Assembly (NCBI GenBank): GCA_003402695.1
Contig: QQNC01000006.1
Coordinates: forward strand, 1-37,123
Direction: 5' to 3'
DNA from: Verrucomicrobiota bacterium
GTDB lineage: Bacteria > Verrucomicrobiota > Verrucomicrobiia > Opitutales > Opitutaceae
Length of the DNA: 37,123 nt
The notes beneath the pieces are model-generated. The model saw only the letters and a list, made by a program, of their open reading frames with translations. It ran no database searches and was not told where the DNA came from. Position 1 is the stretch's first letter. Each line of letters opens with the position of its first letter. This document shows positions 9,559-17,309 of the stretch, piece by piece. The translations under genes were made by a program, and so were the position numbers.

Positions 9559-10560
9559 TCAGGCTTCCTTCTTGGTGTCGAGGAGGCGCTCGTCGAACTT
9601 CATGCCGAGCGAGAGGCCGAGGGCCTCGAGCTTTTCCTTGATTTCGTTGAGCGATTTCTTGCCGAAGTTGCGGTACTTGAGCATCTCCTGCTCGGTCTTC
9701 ATCGCGAGCTCACCGACGGTGGTGATGTTTGCGTTGTTGAGGCAGTTGGCGGCGCGGACCGAGAGCTCGATCTCGTTGACCGACATGTTGAGGAGCTTGC
9801 GGAGCTTGTTCTGCTCCTCGCTGACCTCGGACTGCTGGCTCTCGAACTCGAAGGCCTCCTCGGAGACGCGGTCAAACACGTCGAGGTGGTGCTTCAGGAT
9901 GGAGGCGGACTGCTTGAGGGCGTCGTCCGGGGTGATGCGGCCATCGGTCCAGACCTCGAGCACGAGCTTGTCGTAATCGGTGATCTGGCCCACGCGGGTC
10001 GCCTCGACGGCGTACTTCACGAGGCGGACGGGCGAGAAGAGGGAGTCGATGGAGATGACGCCGATCGCCTGTTCTTCCTTCTTGTTGGCCACGCCGGGGT
10101 AGTAACCGCGGCCGGTCTTGATCTCGATCTCGGCCTCGAAGGTGCGCTTCGTGTCGAGGGTGCAGATGACCTGCTCGGGATTGACGATGGTGATGTTGGC
10201 GTCGGCCTGGATGTCGGCGGCGGTGACAACGCCGGTCTTGGTGGCCTTGATCTGGAGGGTGATGGGCTCGCGCTTGGTGGAGACGATCAGGATCTTCTTC
10301 AGGTTGAGGACGATGTCGGTGACATCCTCGACGACGTTGTCGATCGACTGGAACTCGTGGTTCACGCCGTCGATCTTGATGGACGAGATGGCGGCGCCCT
10401 CAATGGAGCTGAGCAGCACGCGACGCAGGGAGTTGCCGATGGTGTGGCCGTAACCGGCCTCGAAGGGCTCGGCGATGAACTTGGCGTAGGTCGGGCTGGA
10501 GCCTTCCTCGACTTTGGTGAGCTTGGAGGGGAGTTCGAACTTTCCGAGACGTTTGGGCAT
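9559..10560 (-). CDS. rpoA: RNA polymerase subunit alpha
   Basis: Alpha dimerises to start assembly of RNA polymerase, and its C-terminal domain binds UP elements and activators. The 333-residue protein shows the N-terminal domain (YAKFIAEPFEAGYGHTIGNSLRRVLLSSIEGAAI), the linker after about residue 235, and a C-terminal helix-hairpin-helix domain (LSVRAANCLNNANITTVGEL ... YRNFGKKSLNEIKEKL). In E. coli the C-terminal residues that touch DNA are Arg265, Asn268 and Lys298; the matching positions here read R (SVRAAN), N (AANCL) and K (GKKSL), so UP-element contact is probably kept. It lies 52 bases after rpsD; the gap to rplQ is filled by a repeat. Confidence 0.98.
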   Translation of the reverse strand: MPKRLGKFELPSKLTKVEEGSSPTYAKFIAEPFEAGYGHTIGNSLRRVLLSSIEGAAISSIKIDGVNHEFQSIDNVVEDVTDIVLNLKKILIVSTKREPITLQIKATKTGVVTAADIQADANITIVNPEQVICTLDTKRTFEAEIEIKTGRGYYPGVANKKEEQAIGVISIDSLFSPVRLVKYAVEATRVGQITDYDKLVLEVWTDGRITPDDALKQSASILKHHLDVFDRVSEEAFEFESQQSEVSEEQNKLRKLLNMSVNEIELSVRAANCLNNANITTVGELAMKTEQEMLKYRNFGKKSLNEIKEKLEALGLSLGMKFDERLLDTKKEA

Positions 10561-10612
10561 GGCGATGAACTCTGAGTTGAGCGTTGAGGTTAGAAAAGGG
10601 TTGGAAGGTGGC

Positions 10613-11224
10613 TTAGAAGCGCGAGTAGAACTCGACGATGAGCTGCTCGTTGACGTTCTGTTCCATCTCGTCGCGCGTGGGCAGGCGGTTGGCGACGGCC
10701 TTGAAGGCCTCGGCGTTCAGCGTGAGCCAGCCCGGGACGTTGCGAATGCGGTTCTCCTCGAGGTTGCGCGTGGCAAACTGGCGGGAGGCCGGGGCGTTCT
10801 TGACCTCGATCTCGTCGCCGGGCTGCACGCTGTAGCTCGCGATGTCGACCTTGTGGCCGTTGACGCGGATGTGCCCGTGGTTGACGAACTGGCGGGCGGC
10901 AGCGCGGCTCTTGGCGAAGCCGAGGAGGTAGACGGTGCTGTCGAGGCGCGTCTCCAGGAGTTGGAGGAAGCGCTCGCCGGTGACGCCGCGTTCCTTCTTC
11001 GCGATCTCGAAAGTGCGGCGGAACTGACGCTCAAGCAGACCGTAGGTGTAACGGAGCTTCTGCTTTTCGTTCAGGCCGACGGCGTATTCGGAGACCTTGC
11101 GCTTGAGCTTCGCGCCGTGCTGGCCGGCGGGATAGGCGCGGCGCTCAAAGGCCTTGCCCGAGCCAAGGATGAGTTGGCCGAAGCGGCGGCTGATGCGGGT
11201 AGTGGGACCGGTGTAACGAGCCAT
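10613..11224 (-). CDS. rpsD: 30S ribosomal protein S4
   Basis: S4 binds the 5' domain of 16S rRNA first in assembly and guards decoding accuracy at the mRNA entry site; in E. coli it also represses the alpha operon. The 203-residue protein has the usual length. It starts MARYTGPTTRISRRFGQ, and the S4 RNA-binding domain lies near residues 93-155 (SRAAARQFVNHGHIRVNG). There is no cysteine, so this is the zinc-free type. Starting 27 bases after rpsK, it lies in the usual alpha-operon order rpsM-rpsK-rpsD-rpoA-rplQ. No obvious S4-type pseudoknot is seen before rpsM, where the spacer is only 51 bases. Confidence 0.98.
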   Translation of the reverse strand: MARYTGPTTRISRRFGQLILGSGKAFERRAYPAGQHGAKLKRKVSEYAVGLNEKQKLRYTYGLLERQFRRTFEIAKKERGVTGERFLQLLETRLDSTVYLLGFAKSRAAARQFVNHGHIRVNGHKVDIASYSVQPGDEIEVKNAPASRQFATRNLEENRIRNVPGWLTLNAEAFKAVANRLPTRDEMEQNVNEQLIVEFYSRF

Positions 11225-11251
11225 TGTAGTAAAGGGAGGAGGGTTGGGAAA

Positions 11252-11911
11252 TTAGACGCGGCGGCGTTTGCGCGGGCGGCAGCCGTTGTGCGGGATGGGG
11301 GTGACGTCCACGATCGACGTGATCTCAAGGCCGATGGCCTGGAGGGCGCGGATGGCGGAATCGCGGCCGAGGCCGGGACCAGAGACGCGGATGACGACGT
11401 CCTTGAGGCCGTGCGACATGGCGTTGCGGGCGGCATCCTGCGCGACGACCTGGGCGGCGTAGGCGGTGGACTTACGCGAGCCGCGGAAGTTGCACTTGCC
11501 GGCGCTGGACCAGGCGATGACCTGGCCCTTGTGGTCGGTGATGGAGACAATCGTGTTATTGAAGGAGGCGAGGACGTTGACGAAACCGGAGGTGACGTTC
11601 TTCGAACCCTTGGCCTTGCGGACCTTGATGGTGCCGAGCTCTTCCTTGAGGAGGTCCTCAGCGGTGGGCTGTTTGGCGACGCCACCGATCATCTCGACAG
11701 GCTTGTCGGACGGCGCGGAAGCCTTCGGGGCGGTTTCACCGGCGGCGCCGGGGGCGGACCCCTCGGCGGCAGCCGCAGCAGCGGCAGCAGCCTTGAGGCC
11801 TTTGGCCTTCTTCTCGGCCGGCGTAGCGGCGGCGGCAGCGTCGGGCGCGCCGTCAGCGGCGGCAACCTTCGCGGGTTTCTCTTTCTTGGGAGCGGACTTT
11901 TCTTCGGCCAT
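11252..11911 (-). CDS. rpsK: 30S ribosomal protein S11 with a long Ala-rich N-terminal extension
   Basis: S11 sits on the 30S platform beside the mRNA exit. The normal S11 core begins near residue 94 ([20 protein letters not shown]) and holds [14 protein letters not shown] and the [12 protein letters not shown] region, ending [15 protein letters not shown]. The first 93 residues are an extra Lys/Ala/Pro/Glu-rich segment, so the protein is 219 residues against about 129 in E. coli. The ATG at 11911 is 12 bases after the rpsM stop; starting at the inner Met near residue 74 would leave a 230-base gap, so I take the long form as real. The extension looks disordered and has no domain I recognise. 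Confidence 0.93.
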   Translation of the reverse strand: MAEEKSAPKKEKPAKVAAADGAPDAAAAATPAEKKAKGLKAAAAAAAAAEGSAPGAAGETAPKASAPSDKPVEMIGGVAKQPTAEDLLKEELGTIKVRKAKGSKNVTSGFVNVLASFNNTIVSITDHKGQVIAWSSAGKCNFRGSRKSTAYAAQVVAQDAARNAMSHGLKDVVIRVSGPGLGRDSAIRALQAIGLEITSIVDVTPIPHNGCRPRKRRRV

Positions 11912-11923
11912 GATCGTAAGGGA

Positions 11924-12304
11924 TTAAACTTCCTTGGCTTTGGTGACGCCAACGGTCTTGCGCGGGCCCTTGCGGGTACGGGCGTTGGTACTGGTGCGCT
12001 GACCGCGGACCGGGAGGCTGCGGCGGTGGCGGATGCCCCGGTAGCAGTTGATGGCCTGGAGGCGCTTGAGATTGCCCGCGATGTCGCGGCGGAGGTCACC
12101 CTCGAGCACCCATTTGTGCTCGGTGATGATGTTGAGGATCTTGTTCAGCTGCTCCTCGGTGAGGTCAGCCGCCCGCATGTCGGGGTTGAGGCCGGCCTCC
12201 TTGACGAGGAGATCGGCCCGCGTGGGGCCGATGCCGTTGATGTAACGGAGGGAGTACGCGACTTTCTTTTTCGCGGGGATTTCTACACCGAGGAGACGTG
12301 GCAT
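11924..12304 (-). CDS. rpsM: 30S ribosomal protein S13
   Basis: S13 is in the 30S head, bridges to L5 on the large subunit and touches the P-site tRNA with its tail. The 126-residue protein has the family start [19 protein letters not shown], the helix-two-turn-helix motif ([20 protein letters not shown]), and the [20 protein letters not shown] segment followed by a basic tail. It starts 51 bases after map. In many bacteria infA and rpmJ come between map and rpsM; there is no room for either here. Confidence 0.98.
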   Translation of the reverse strand: MPRLLGVEIPAKKKVAYSLRYINGIGPTRADLLVKEAGLNPDMRAADLTEEQLNKILNIITEHKWVLEGDLRRDIAGNLKRLQAINCYRGIRHRRSLPVRGQRTSTNARTRKGPRKTVGVTKAKEV

Positions 12305-12355
12305 GGGATTTTGAGTTGTGAGTTAAAGTTTAAAGGAAAGGGAACTGGCTGAATC

Positions 12356-13132
12356 TTAGGGCGAGCGGCGCGGGAGCGTGAGAATCTCGGGACCGGTTTC
12401 CGTCGTGAGCACGGTATGCTCAAAATGGGCGGAAGGTGAACCGTCGGAAGTAACGACCGTCCAGCCGTCGGCGAGCGTCTTGATCCGGTGACCGCCGACG
12501 TTGACCATCGGTTCGATCGCGAGGGTCATGCCGGGCTTGATCTTTTCCCCGGTGCCCTTGCGGCCGAAGTTGGGAATTTCCGGTGGCTCGTGCATTTTGA
12601 CCCCCACCCCGTGCCCGACCATTTCGCGCACCACGCTGAAACCGTGGGACTCGACGTAGGCCTGGATCGTGGCGGAGATGTCGCCGATACGATTGCCGAC
12701 CACCGCCTGGCGGATGCCGAGATCCAAGGCGTCACGGGTGACGTCGAGGAGTTCGGTGAGGCGCGGGGTAATCCGGCCGACGGGGACCGTGACGGCGTTG
12801 TCGCCGATGTAACCGTTGTAGGTCACGGTGACGTCGAGCGAAACGATGTCGCCGTCGCGCAAAACGCGGCGGATGGACGGGATGCCGTGGACGACTTCCT
12901 CGTTGACCGAGATGCAGGTGTGCGCCGGGTAGCGGCGGGAACCGATCTGGTAACCGTAATCGGAACTGCGGGCTCCATGGCTCGCGATCAGATCGCGGCC
13001 AGCTTCTTCCAAGTCTTGCGTCGTGAGGCCGGGCCGGACCAGTTGCTTGAGGGAATCAAGCACCATGGCGGCGACAGCACACGCCTCGCGCATGCGGGCG
13101 ATCCCATCCTTGTTTTTGAGGGGAATGCTCAT
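12356..13132 (-). CDS. map: Methionine aminopeptidase type I
   Basis: Map removes the starting methionine from new proteins when the second residue is small. The 258-residue protein is the pita-bread fold, with all five metal ligands in place: Asp100 (SLDVTV), Asp111 (GYIGDNAV), His174 (VGHGVG), Glu207 (AIEPMVN) and Glu238 (AHFEHTV). His82 in EVVHGIP is the substrate-facing histidine. Its ATG overlaps the stop of the adk-like gene by four bases (ATGA), so the pair is almost surely translationally coupled. It keeps the usual spc-operon place after secY-adk. Confidence 0.97.
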   Translation of the reverse strand: MSIPLKNKDGIARMREACAVAAMVLDSLKQLVRPGLTTQDLEEAGRDLIASHGARSSDYGYQIGSRRYPAHTCISVNEEVVHGIPSIRRVLRDGDIVSLDVTVTYNGYIGDNAVTVPVGRITPRLTELLDVTRDALDLGIRQAVVGNRIGDISATIQAYVESHGFSVVREMVGHGVGVKMHEPPEIPNFGRKGTGEKIKPGMTLAIEPMVNVGGHRIKTLADGWTVVTSDGSPSAHFEHTVLTTETGPEILTLPRRSP

Positions 13133-13557
13133 GTAGCGGGGCCGCCGGCCTCCAGAAGGAGACCGAGCGTGCGATAGTGTGAGACGACAGGCCCGGGGGA
13201 GCCGGGGCCGGCGAGTGCGGCGCTGAGCGCTTCATCACGGGCATCGAGCCATTCGTCGAACACTTTGGCTTGGAGCAGCGTAGCCGGGAAGTCCACGAGG
13301 ACAAAACCCGCATCAGGTTTGCGCGCGAAGAACCAGCGGCGCAGGCGCGCCAGCGTGGTCGCTTCATCCGATCCGGCAGGGCCGGGTCGGCGCGAAATCT
13401 CCGACCGCATCAGAGTGGCGGGAGAGACGTGCTCAAGATTCAAAGAACGCACCTGGTTCATCAGGTTTTCGGAACGAAAATCGGGTGAACCGAGGAGAAG
13501 GAGTTTGGTTTTGGCGGGAGGGCCGAAACGCGAAAAGAGGTCGTTGATGCCTGCCAT
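13129..13557 (-). CDS. Degenerate adenylate-kinase-like protein in the adk slot
   Basis: The 142-residue protein lies where adk is usual (secY-adk-map) and aligns with Adk in outline: LLLLGSPDFRSENL for the P-loop region, VSPATLMRSEI for the STGDMLR helix, FVLVDFPATLLQA for the FLLDGFPRTxxQA strand, and a C-terminal VVSHYRTLGLLLE helix. Key residues are gone: P-loop GxPGxGKGT reads GSPDFRSEN (residues 23-31, no Lys), the Arg of DGFPRT is Ala92, and the LID domain is missing, so kinase activity is very unlikely. The frame is open, with stop ATGA shared with map and 18 bases after secY, so it seems kept rather than decaying. A remodelled ligand-binding or structural role is possible; none is known to me. 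Confidence 0.72.
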   Translation of the reverse strand: MAGINDLFSRFGPPAKTKLLLLGSPDFRSENLMNQVRSLNLEHVSPATLMRSEISRRPGPAGSDEATTLARLRRWFFARKPDAGFVLVDFPATLLQAKVFDEWLDARDEALSAALAGPGSPGPVVSHYRTLGLLLEAGGPAT

Positions 13558-13575
13558 CGAGGCCAGAGTAAAGAA

Positions 13576-15078
13576 CTAAAGCGCCCAGTGGCGGACAACC
13601 CAGGAGATGATCCCAATCAGGGCGATCGCGCCGAGCGCAAGCCACAGGGTACCAACGGTTTTCATATCAGCCGCCTCGCCCAAGGCGCCGGCGACATTCG
13701 GGTTGCGGGCGCGGATCCGGCCCTTTTTCAGAAAGCCGTCATAGTGGCGCTGGAGCAGGAAGGTTTCGACCTGCCGCATGGTGTCCAGGATGACGCCGAC
13801 GGTAATCAGCATGCCCGTGCCGCCAAAGAAGATGGAGATGCGCTGCGGAACGTGCAGCCAGTTGAGCATCAGGTCGGGCATCACGGCGATGACCGTGAGG
13901 AAGACGGCGCCCGCGAGGGTCAGGCGGGTCATGATGAAATCGAGGAACTGCGCGGTCGGCTCGCCGGGGCGGACGCCGGGGACATAGCCGCCGTACTTCT
14001 TGAGGTCATCCGCGATCTGGATCGGCTTGAACATGACGGACACCCAGAAATAGCTGAAGAACAGGATCAGCATCGTGTAGAGCACGTAGTAGATCGCGTG
14101 CCCGCGGAGGAAATCCTGGGAGACGTCGCGGAAGAACTTGATATCCCAGGCCGAGCCCGCCCACGAGAAGATCGTCTGCGGGAACAGCATGATCGAGCTG
14201 GCGAAGATGACGGGCATGACGCCGGAGTAGTTCACCTTCAGCGGCAGGAAGGAACTCTGGCCGCCCATGACCTTGTTGCCGACGACGCGCTTGGCGTACT
14301 GGACGGGGATTTTGCGCTGCCCCTGCACGACCATGATGATGCCCATGGTGACGGCGAAGAAGAGCGCGATCATGATGACCGCCTGCGGCAGGCCGAGGCT
14401 CGCGCCGGTGCCGACGGGGCGGAAGAACATCTGGTAGGTCTGCTGGGCGGCGCCAGGCAGGTCGGCGAGGATGCCGACGGTGATCAGCAGGGAGACGCCG
14501 TTGCCGATGCCCCGCTGGGTGATCTGCTCGCCGAGCCACATGAGCAGCATCGTGCCGGCGGTCATGAAGATGACCGAGGTGACGAGGAAATACATCTTCC
14601 CGGCGAGCACGATGTGGCCGTAGGTGTTGATGTCGTAGCCCGGGAACATCCGGTCGGGATGCTCGAGGGAAAGGATGAGCATGGTACCCTGGATGAGGCA
14701 GAGGGCGACCGTGGCGTAACGCGTGTACTGCGTGAGCTTCTGGCGACCGACATCACCCTCTTGCTGCAGGCGACTGAGCCCGGGGACGACCGCGGTCATG
14801 AGCTGGAAGATGATCGAGGCACTGATGTACGGCATGATGCCGAGCGCGCCGACGGCGCCCTTCAGGAGTGCGCCGCCCGTGAACATGTTGTAGATGCCGA
14901 CGAGGGCACCGCCGCCGCCTGCGGTCTGGTCCTCAAAAAACTTCTGCAACGGATGCGGGTCGATGCCGGGCAGCACGATGTGTGCGGCGACCCGGGCCAC
15001 GAAGAGCAGCGCCAGCGTGTAGAGGATCCGCGAGCGCAGCTCGGGGATCTTCATCGAGTTCGTGAAAGCGGAAATCAT
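13576..15078 (-). CDS. secY: Protein translocase subunit SecY with an extra C-terminal segment
   Basis: SecY is the channel of the Sec translocon, with SecE and SecG; it passes secreted proteins and inserts membrane proteins. The ten-helix core has GIMPYISASIIFQLM (helix 2), RGIGNGVSLLI, the cytoplasmic loop YAKRVVGNKVMGGQSS, and the loop GGYVPGVRPGEPTAQFLD that touches the ribosome or SecA. The plug region after helix 1 is FEDQTAGGGG-like and Gly-rich. Total length is 500 residues against about 440. After the usual end (LLQRHYDGFLKKGRIRARN) comes a 45-residue addition with a hydrophobic stretch (about 474-493). rplO is upstream across a repeat, and the adk-like gene starts 18 bases downstream. 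Confidence 0.97.
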   Translation of the reverse strand: MISAFTNSMKIPELRSRILYTLALLFVARVAAHIVLPGIDPHPLQKFFEDQTAGGGGALVGIYNMFTGGALLKGAVGALGIMPYISASIIFQLMTAVVPGLSRLQQEGDVGRQKLTQYTRYATVALCLIQGTMLILSLEHPDRMFPGYDINTYGHIVLAGKMYFLVTSVIFMTAGTMLLMWLGEQITQRGIGNGVSLLITVGILADLPGAAQQTYQMFFRPVGTGASLGLPQAVIMIALFFAVTMGIIMVVQGQRKIPVQYAKRVVGNKVMGGQSSFLPLKVNYSGVMPVIFASSIMLFPQTIFSWAGSAWDIKFFRDVSQDFLRGHAIYYVLYTMLILFFSYFWVSVMFKPIQIADDLKKYGGYVPGVRPGEPTAQFLDFIMTRLTLAGAVFLTVIAVMPDLMLNWLHVPQRISIFFGGTGMLITVGVILDTMRQVETFLLQRHYDGFLKKGRIRARNPNVAGALGEAADMKTVGTLWLALGAIALIGIISWVVRHWAL

Positions 15079-15086
15079 CGGGGAAA

Positions 15087-15179
15087 TTTCGATTTTCGAT
15101 TTGCGATTTTCGATTTCAGTGACTTCGAAGCCGGACCGGCGAGGTTCGTGAATCGAAATTCAAAATTCGAAAATTGAAA
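15087..15179. repeat. AT-rich imperfect inverted repeat in the rplO-secY spacer
   Basis: The left arm starts at 15087 with TTTCGATTTTCGATTTGCGA and goes on with TTTTCGATT. The reverse complement of the right arm (ending 15179) starts TTTCAATTTTCGAATTTTGA and goes on ATTTCGATT, matching at about 24 of 29 positions. The core contains the palindrome GCCGG-A-CCGGC (15130-15140). It fills nearly the whole 106-base gap between rplO and secY, ending six bases before the rplO stop. Same plan, unit and size as the element at 9468-9553, so the two are one family. Confidence 0.72.
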
Positions 15180-15184
15180 ATGAG

Positions 15185-15631
15185 TTAGCCGACGATGGCC
15201 TGGCCGCCGGCCTTCTCAATCTTGGCCTTGGCCGATTCCGAGAATTTCGCCGCGGTGACCTTGAGCGCGCGGCTGATTTCGCCGTCACCAAGGATCTTGA
15301 CCGACTTCTCGCCGCCGCGGATCAGGCCGCTGGAAGCGAGGATCCCGGCGTTGACCTCGGTGACCTTGGCGTCGAGGGACGCGAGGTCGCCGACGTTGAG
15401 GATCGCGATCTCGGTGCGGTGGTTGTAATTGTTGAAGCCGCGGTGCGGGAGCTTGCGGTAGAGGGGCATCTGGCCGCCTTCGAAGCCCGGGCGGATGCTG
15501 CTGCCGGAGCGCGCGCTCTGGCCCTTGCCGCCGCGACCGGAGGTCTTGCCGTGGCCGCCGCCTTCGCCGCAGCCGACGCGCTTCTTGCGGTGGATCGCAC
15601 CGGCGACGTTCTTGAGTTCGTGAAGTTTCAT
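15185..15631 (-). CDS. rplO: 50S ribosomal protein L15
   Basis: L15 is a late assembly protein of the large subunit that links several 23S rRNA domains. The 148-residue protein has the typical Gly/Arg-rich start (MKLHELKNVAGAIHRKKRVG, then GRGxGKGQSARSGSS) and the globular C-terminal half (VGDLASLDAK ... VKILGDGEISRALKVTA) ending GQAIVG. The N-terminal extension threads into rRNA in known structures. In most bacteria rpmD (L30) stands between rpsE and rplO; here only 67 bases separate them. secY follows across a repeat. Confidence 0.97.
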   Translation of the reverse strand: MKLHELKNVAGAIHRKKRVGCGEGGGHGKTSGRGGKGQSARSGSSIRPGFEGGQMPLYRKLPHRGFNNYNHRTEIAILNVGDLASLDAKVTEVNAGILASSGLIRGGEKSVKILGDGEISRALKVTAAKFSESAKAKIEKAGGQAIVG

Positions 15632-15652
15632 GATGGTTCCTGGGAGGGGGGC

Positions 15653-15680
15653 GCCCCACTCCGCGATTGTTGCGCGGGGC
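15653..15680 (-). other. Short hairpin in the rpsE-rplO spacer where rpmD is usual
   Basis: CCGCG (15661-15665) pairs with CGCGG (15673-15677) around a 7-base loop, and GCC (15653-15655) with GGC (15678-15680) may extend it with an asymmetric bulge. Just left of it GGGGCGCCCC (15648-15657) is a perfect palindrome that would compete. There is no coding capacity for L30 in the spacer. Function, if any, is unknown. Confidence 0.3.
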
Positions 15681-15698
15681 GGGACTCGGATGGTTTAC

Positions 15699-16379
15699 TT
15701 AGAGTTTGTCGGTGTCGGTGCCGGTCGTGCGCATCGAGGTGATGTCGGCGGCCATACGGAGCTGGAGCAGGCCGTTGAGCGTGGCGTGCACGACAGCGAT
15801 GTGGTTGCTGGAACCCATCGACTTCGTGAGCACGTTCTTGACGCCGGCAGCCTCGAGGACGGCGCGGACGGCGCCACCGGCGATGAGGCCGGTGCCGGTC
15901 GTGGCGGGACGGAGGAGGACCTTGCCGCCATCGTATTCGCCGAAGACCTCGTGGGGAATGGTGTCACCCTTGAGCTTGACGCTCACGAGCTTCTTGTGGG
16001 CGTTGGCGGTGCCCTTCTTGATGGCGTCGGGGACCTCGTTGGCCTTGCCGTAACCGATGCCGACCTTGCCCTTGCCGTCGCCGACAACGGCGAGGGCGGA
16101 AAAGCTAAAGCGGCGGCCGCCCTTGACGACCTTGGCGCAGCGGTTGATGAAGACGACCTTTTCAATCATCGTCGGGCCGTCGCCCTGGTCCTTGTTGTCG
16201 CGGTTGTTGCGGTTGCGATCATCGCGGCGGAAGCCGCCGCCATCACGGCGGGGGCCGCGGTTGCCACCGGGGCCGCCAGGGCCACGGTTCTCACGCGCGG
16301 GCGCGGGGGCAGACGTGGGCGCAGCAGCGGCGGGAGCGGGCTTGGCGGACTCGGGAGCGGAGGGAGATTCGGTACTCAT
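15699..16379 (-). CDS. rpsE: 30S ribosomal protein S5 with a Gly/Arg-rich N-terminal extension
   Basis: S5 lies near the mRNA entry and with S4 controls accuracy and helicase action on mRNA. The double-stranded RNA-binding core begins near residue 70 ([20 protein letters not shown]) and continues [40 protein letters not shown] and [14 protein letters not shown]. Before it is a low-complexity extension: first Pro/Ala/Ser-rich, then Gly/Arg/Asn-rich ([18 protein letters not shown]). Two ATGs (16379 and 16385) are possible; the choice adds two residues only. It starts 9 bases after the rplR stop. The tail resembles the RGG-type tails that bind RNA without a set fold. Confidence 0.95.
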   Translation of the reverse strand: MSTESPSAPESAKPAPAAAAPTSAPAPARENRGPGGPGGNRGPRRDGGGFRRDDRNRNNRDNKDQGDGPTMIEKVVFINRCAKVVKGGRRFSFSALAVVGDGKGKVGIGYGKANEVPDAIKKGTANAHKKLVSVKLKGDTIPHEVFGEYDGGKVLLRPATTGTGLIAGGAVRAVLEAAGVKNVLTKSMGSSNHIAVVHATLNGLLQLRMAADITSMRTTGTDTDKL

Positions 16380-16388
16380 GGGCATGGA

Positions 16389-16751
16389 TTAGAACAGGAG
16401 GCCGCCTTCGCGCGCGGCGTCGGCGAACACTTTGACTTTACCGTGATAAAGGGCGCCGTTGCGGTCGAACACGACCGAGGCGATGCCCGCGGCCTTCGCC
16501 ATGGCGGCGAAAGCAACACCGAGGGCCTTGGCCCCGGCAAGATTGGCGGCGAGCTTCTGCTTGCGCAGCTCGGGCGCGAGGGTGCCGAGAAACACGAGCG
16601 TCACGCCCTTGTCGTCGTCGACCGCCTGCGCGTAGATGTGCTTCGTGGAGAAGCGCACGGTGAGGCGCGGCCGGAGGGCGGTGCCGTTGACCTTCTTGCG
16701 GATTCTCCAACGACGTTTCTGAAGGAGACTGGCTTTGCGAATGGTATTCAT
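16389..16751 (-). CDS. rplR: 50S ribosomal protein L18
   Basis: L18 helps L5 attach 5S rRNA to the large subunit. The 120-residue protein has the expected length. It starts [20 protein letters not shown], a basic region that contacts 5S rRNA, then [20 protein letters not shown] with the alternating strands of the fold, and ends with [20 protein letters not shown] and the EGGLLF tail. It starts 8 bases after the rplF stop and ends just before rpsE, the usual spc-operon order. Confidence 0.98.
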   Translation of the reverse strand: MNTIRKASLLQKRRWRIRKKVNGTALRPRLTVRFSTKHIYAQAVDDDKGVTLVFLGTLAPELRKQKLAANLAGAKALGVAFAAMAKAAGIASVVFDRNGALYHGKVKVFADAAREGGLLF

Positions 16752-16759
16752 GGGGGGCC

Positions 16760-17296
16760 TTAGGCGACGGTCTTGCCTTCTTTGCGGCGGACGCGCTCGC
16801 CGACGATGCGGACGCCTTTGCCCTTGTAGGGCTCGGGCGGATAGTAGCTGCGGATTTCCGCGGTGACGGCGCCGACAAGCTGCTTGTCCGCGCCCTCGAC
16901 CTTGACCTTGGTCTGGTCGGTGACGGTGAGTTTGATGCCCGCGGGGATCTCCATCAGGATGGGGTGCGAGTAGCCGAGGGCGAGGTCGAGCGACGTGCCC
17001 TTGAGGTTGGCCTTGAAACCGACGCCCTGGATTTCGAGTTCCTTGACGTAGCCCTCGGTCACGCCCTTGACCATGCCGGCGACGATCGAGCGCGCGGTGC
17101 CGTACATGGCATTCGCGAAGCGCGTGTCCTCAGCGGGGGCGAAGGTGACCTTGTTGTCGGCCACGGTGATTTGGACGGCGGAGGCGAAAGTCTTCTGGAC
17201 CTTGCCCTTGGGACCCTCGACGTGGACGGTGCCGTTGGTGACGGTGACCTTGACCTTGTCGGGGATAAGAACGGGTTGTTTGCCAATACGGCTCAT
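16760..17296 (-). CDS. rplF: 50S ribosomal protein L6
   Basis: L6 lies beside the factor-binding centre and contacts the sarcin-ricin loop region, helping EF-G action. The 178-residue protein starts [19 protein letters not shown]; the open frame runs further upstream, through the end of rpsH, but homologues start at this MSRIGK. It has two similar half-domains, and the C-terminal signature [20 protein letters not shown]. It starts 13 bases after the rpsH stop. Confidence 0.98.
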   Translation of the reverse strand: MSRIGKQPVLIPDKVKVTVTNGTVHVEGPKGKVQKTFASAVQITVADNKVTFAPAEDTRFANAMYGTARSIVAGMVKGVTEGYVKELEIQGVGFKANLKGTSLDLALGYSHPILMEIPAGIKLTVTDQTKVKVEGADKQLVGAVTAEIRSYYPPEPYKGKGVRIVGERVRRKEGKTVA

Positions 17297-17309
17297 GGTG
17301 CGCGGCGGG

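Noticed and set aside
15632-15698. A hidden rpmD (L30) between rpsE and rplO
   Set aside because: The spacer is 67 bases; L30 needs about 180.
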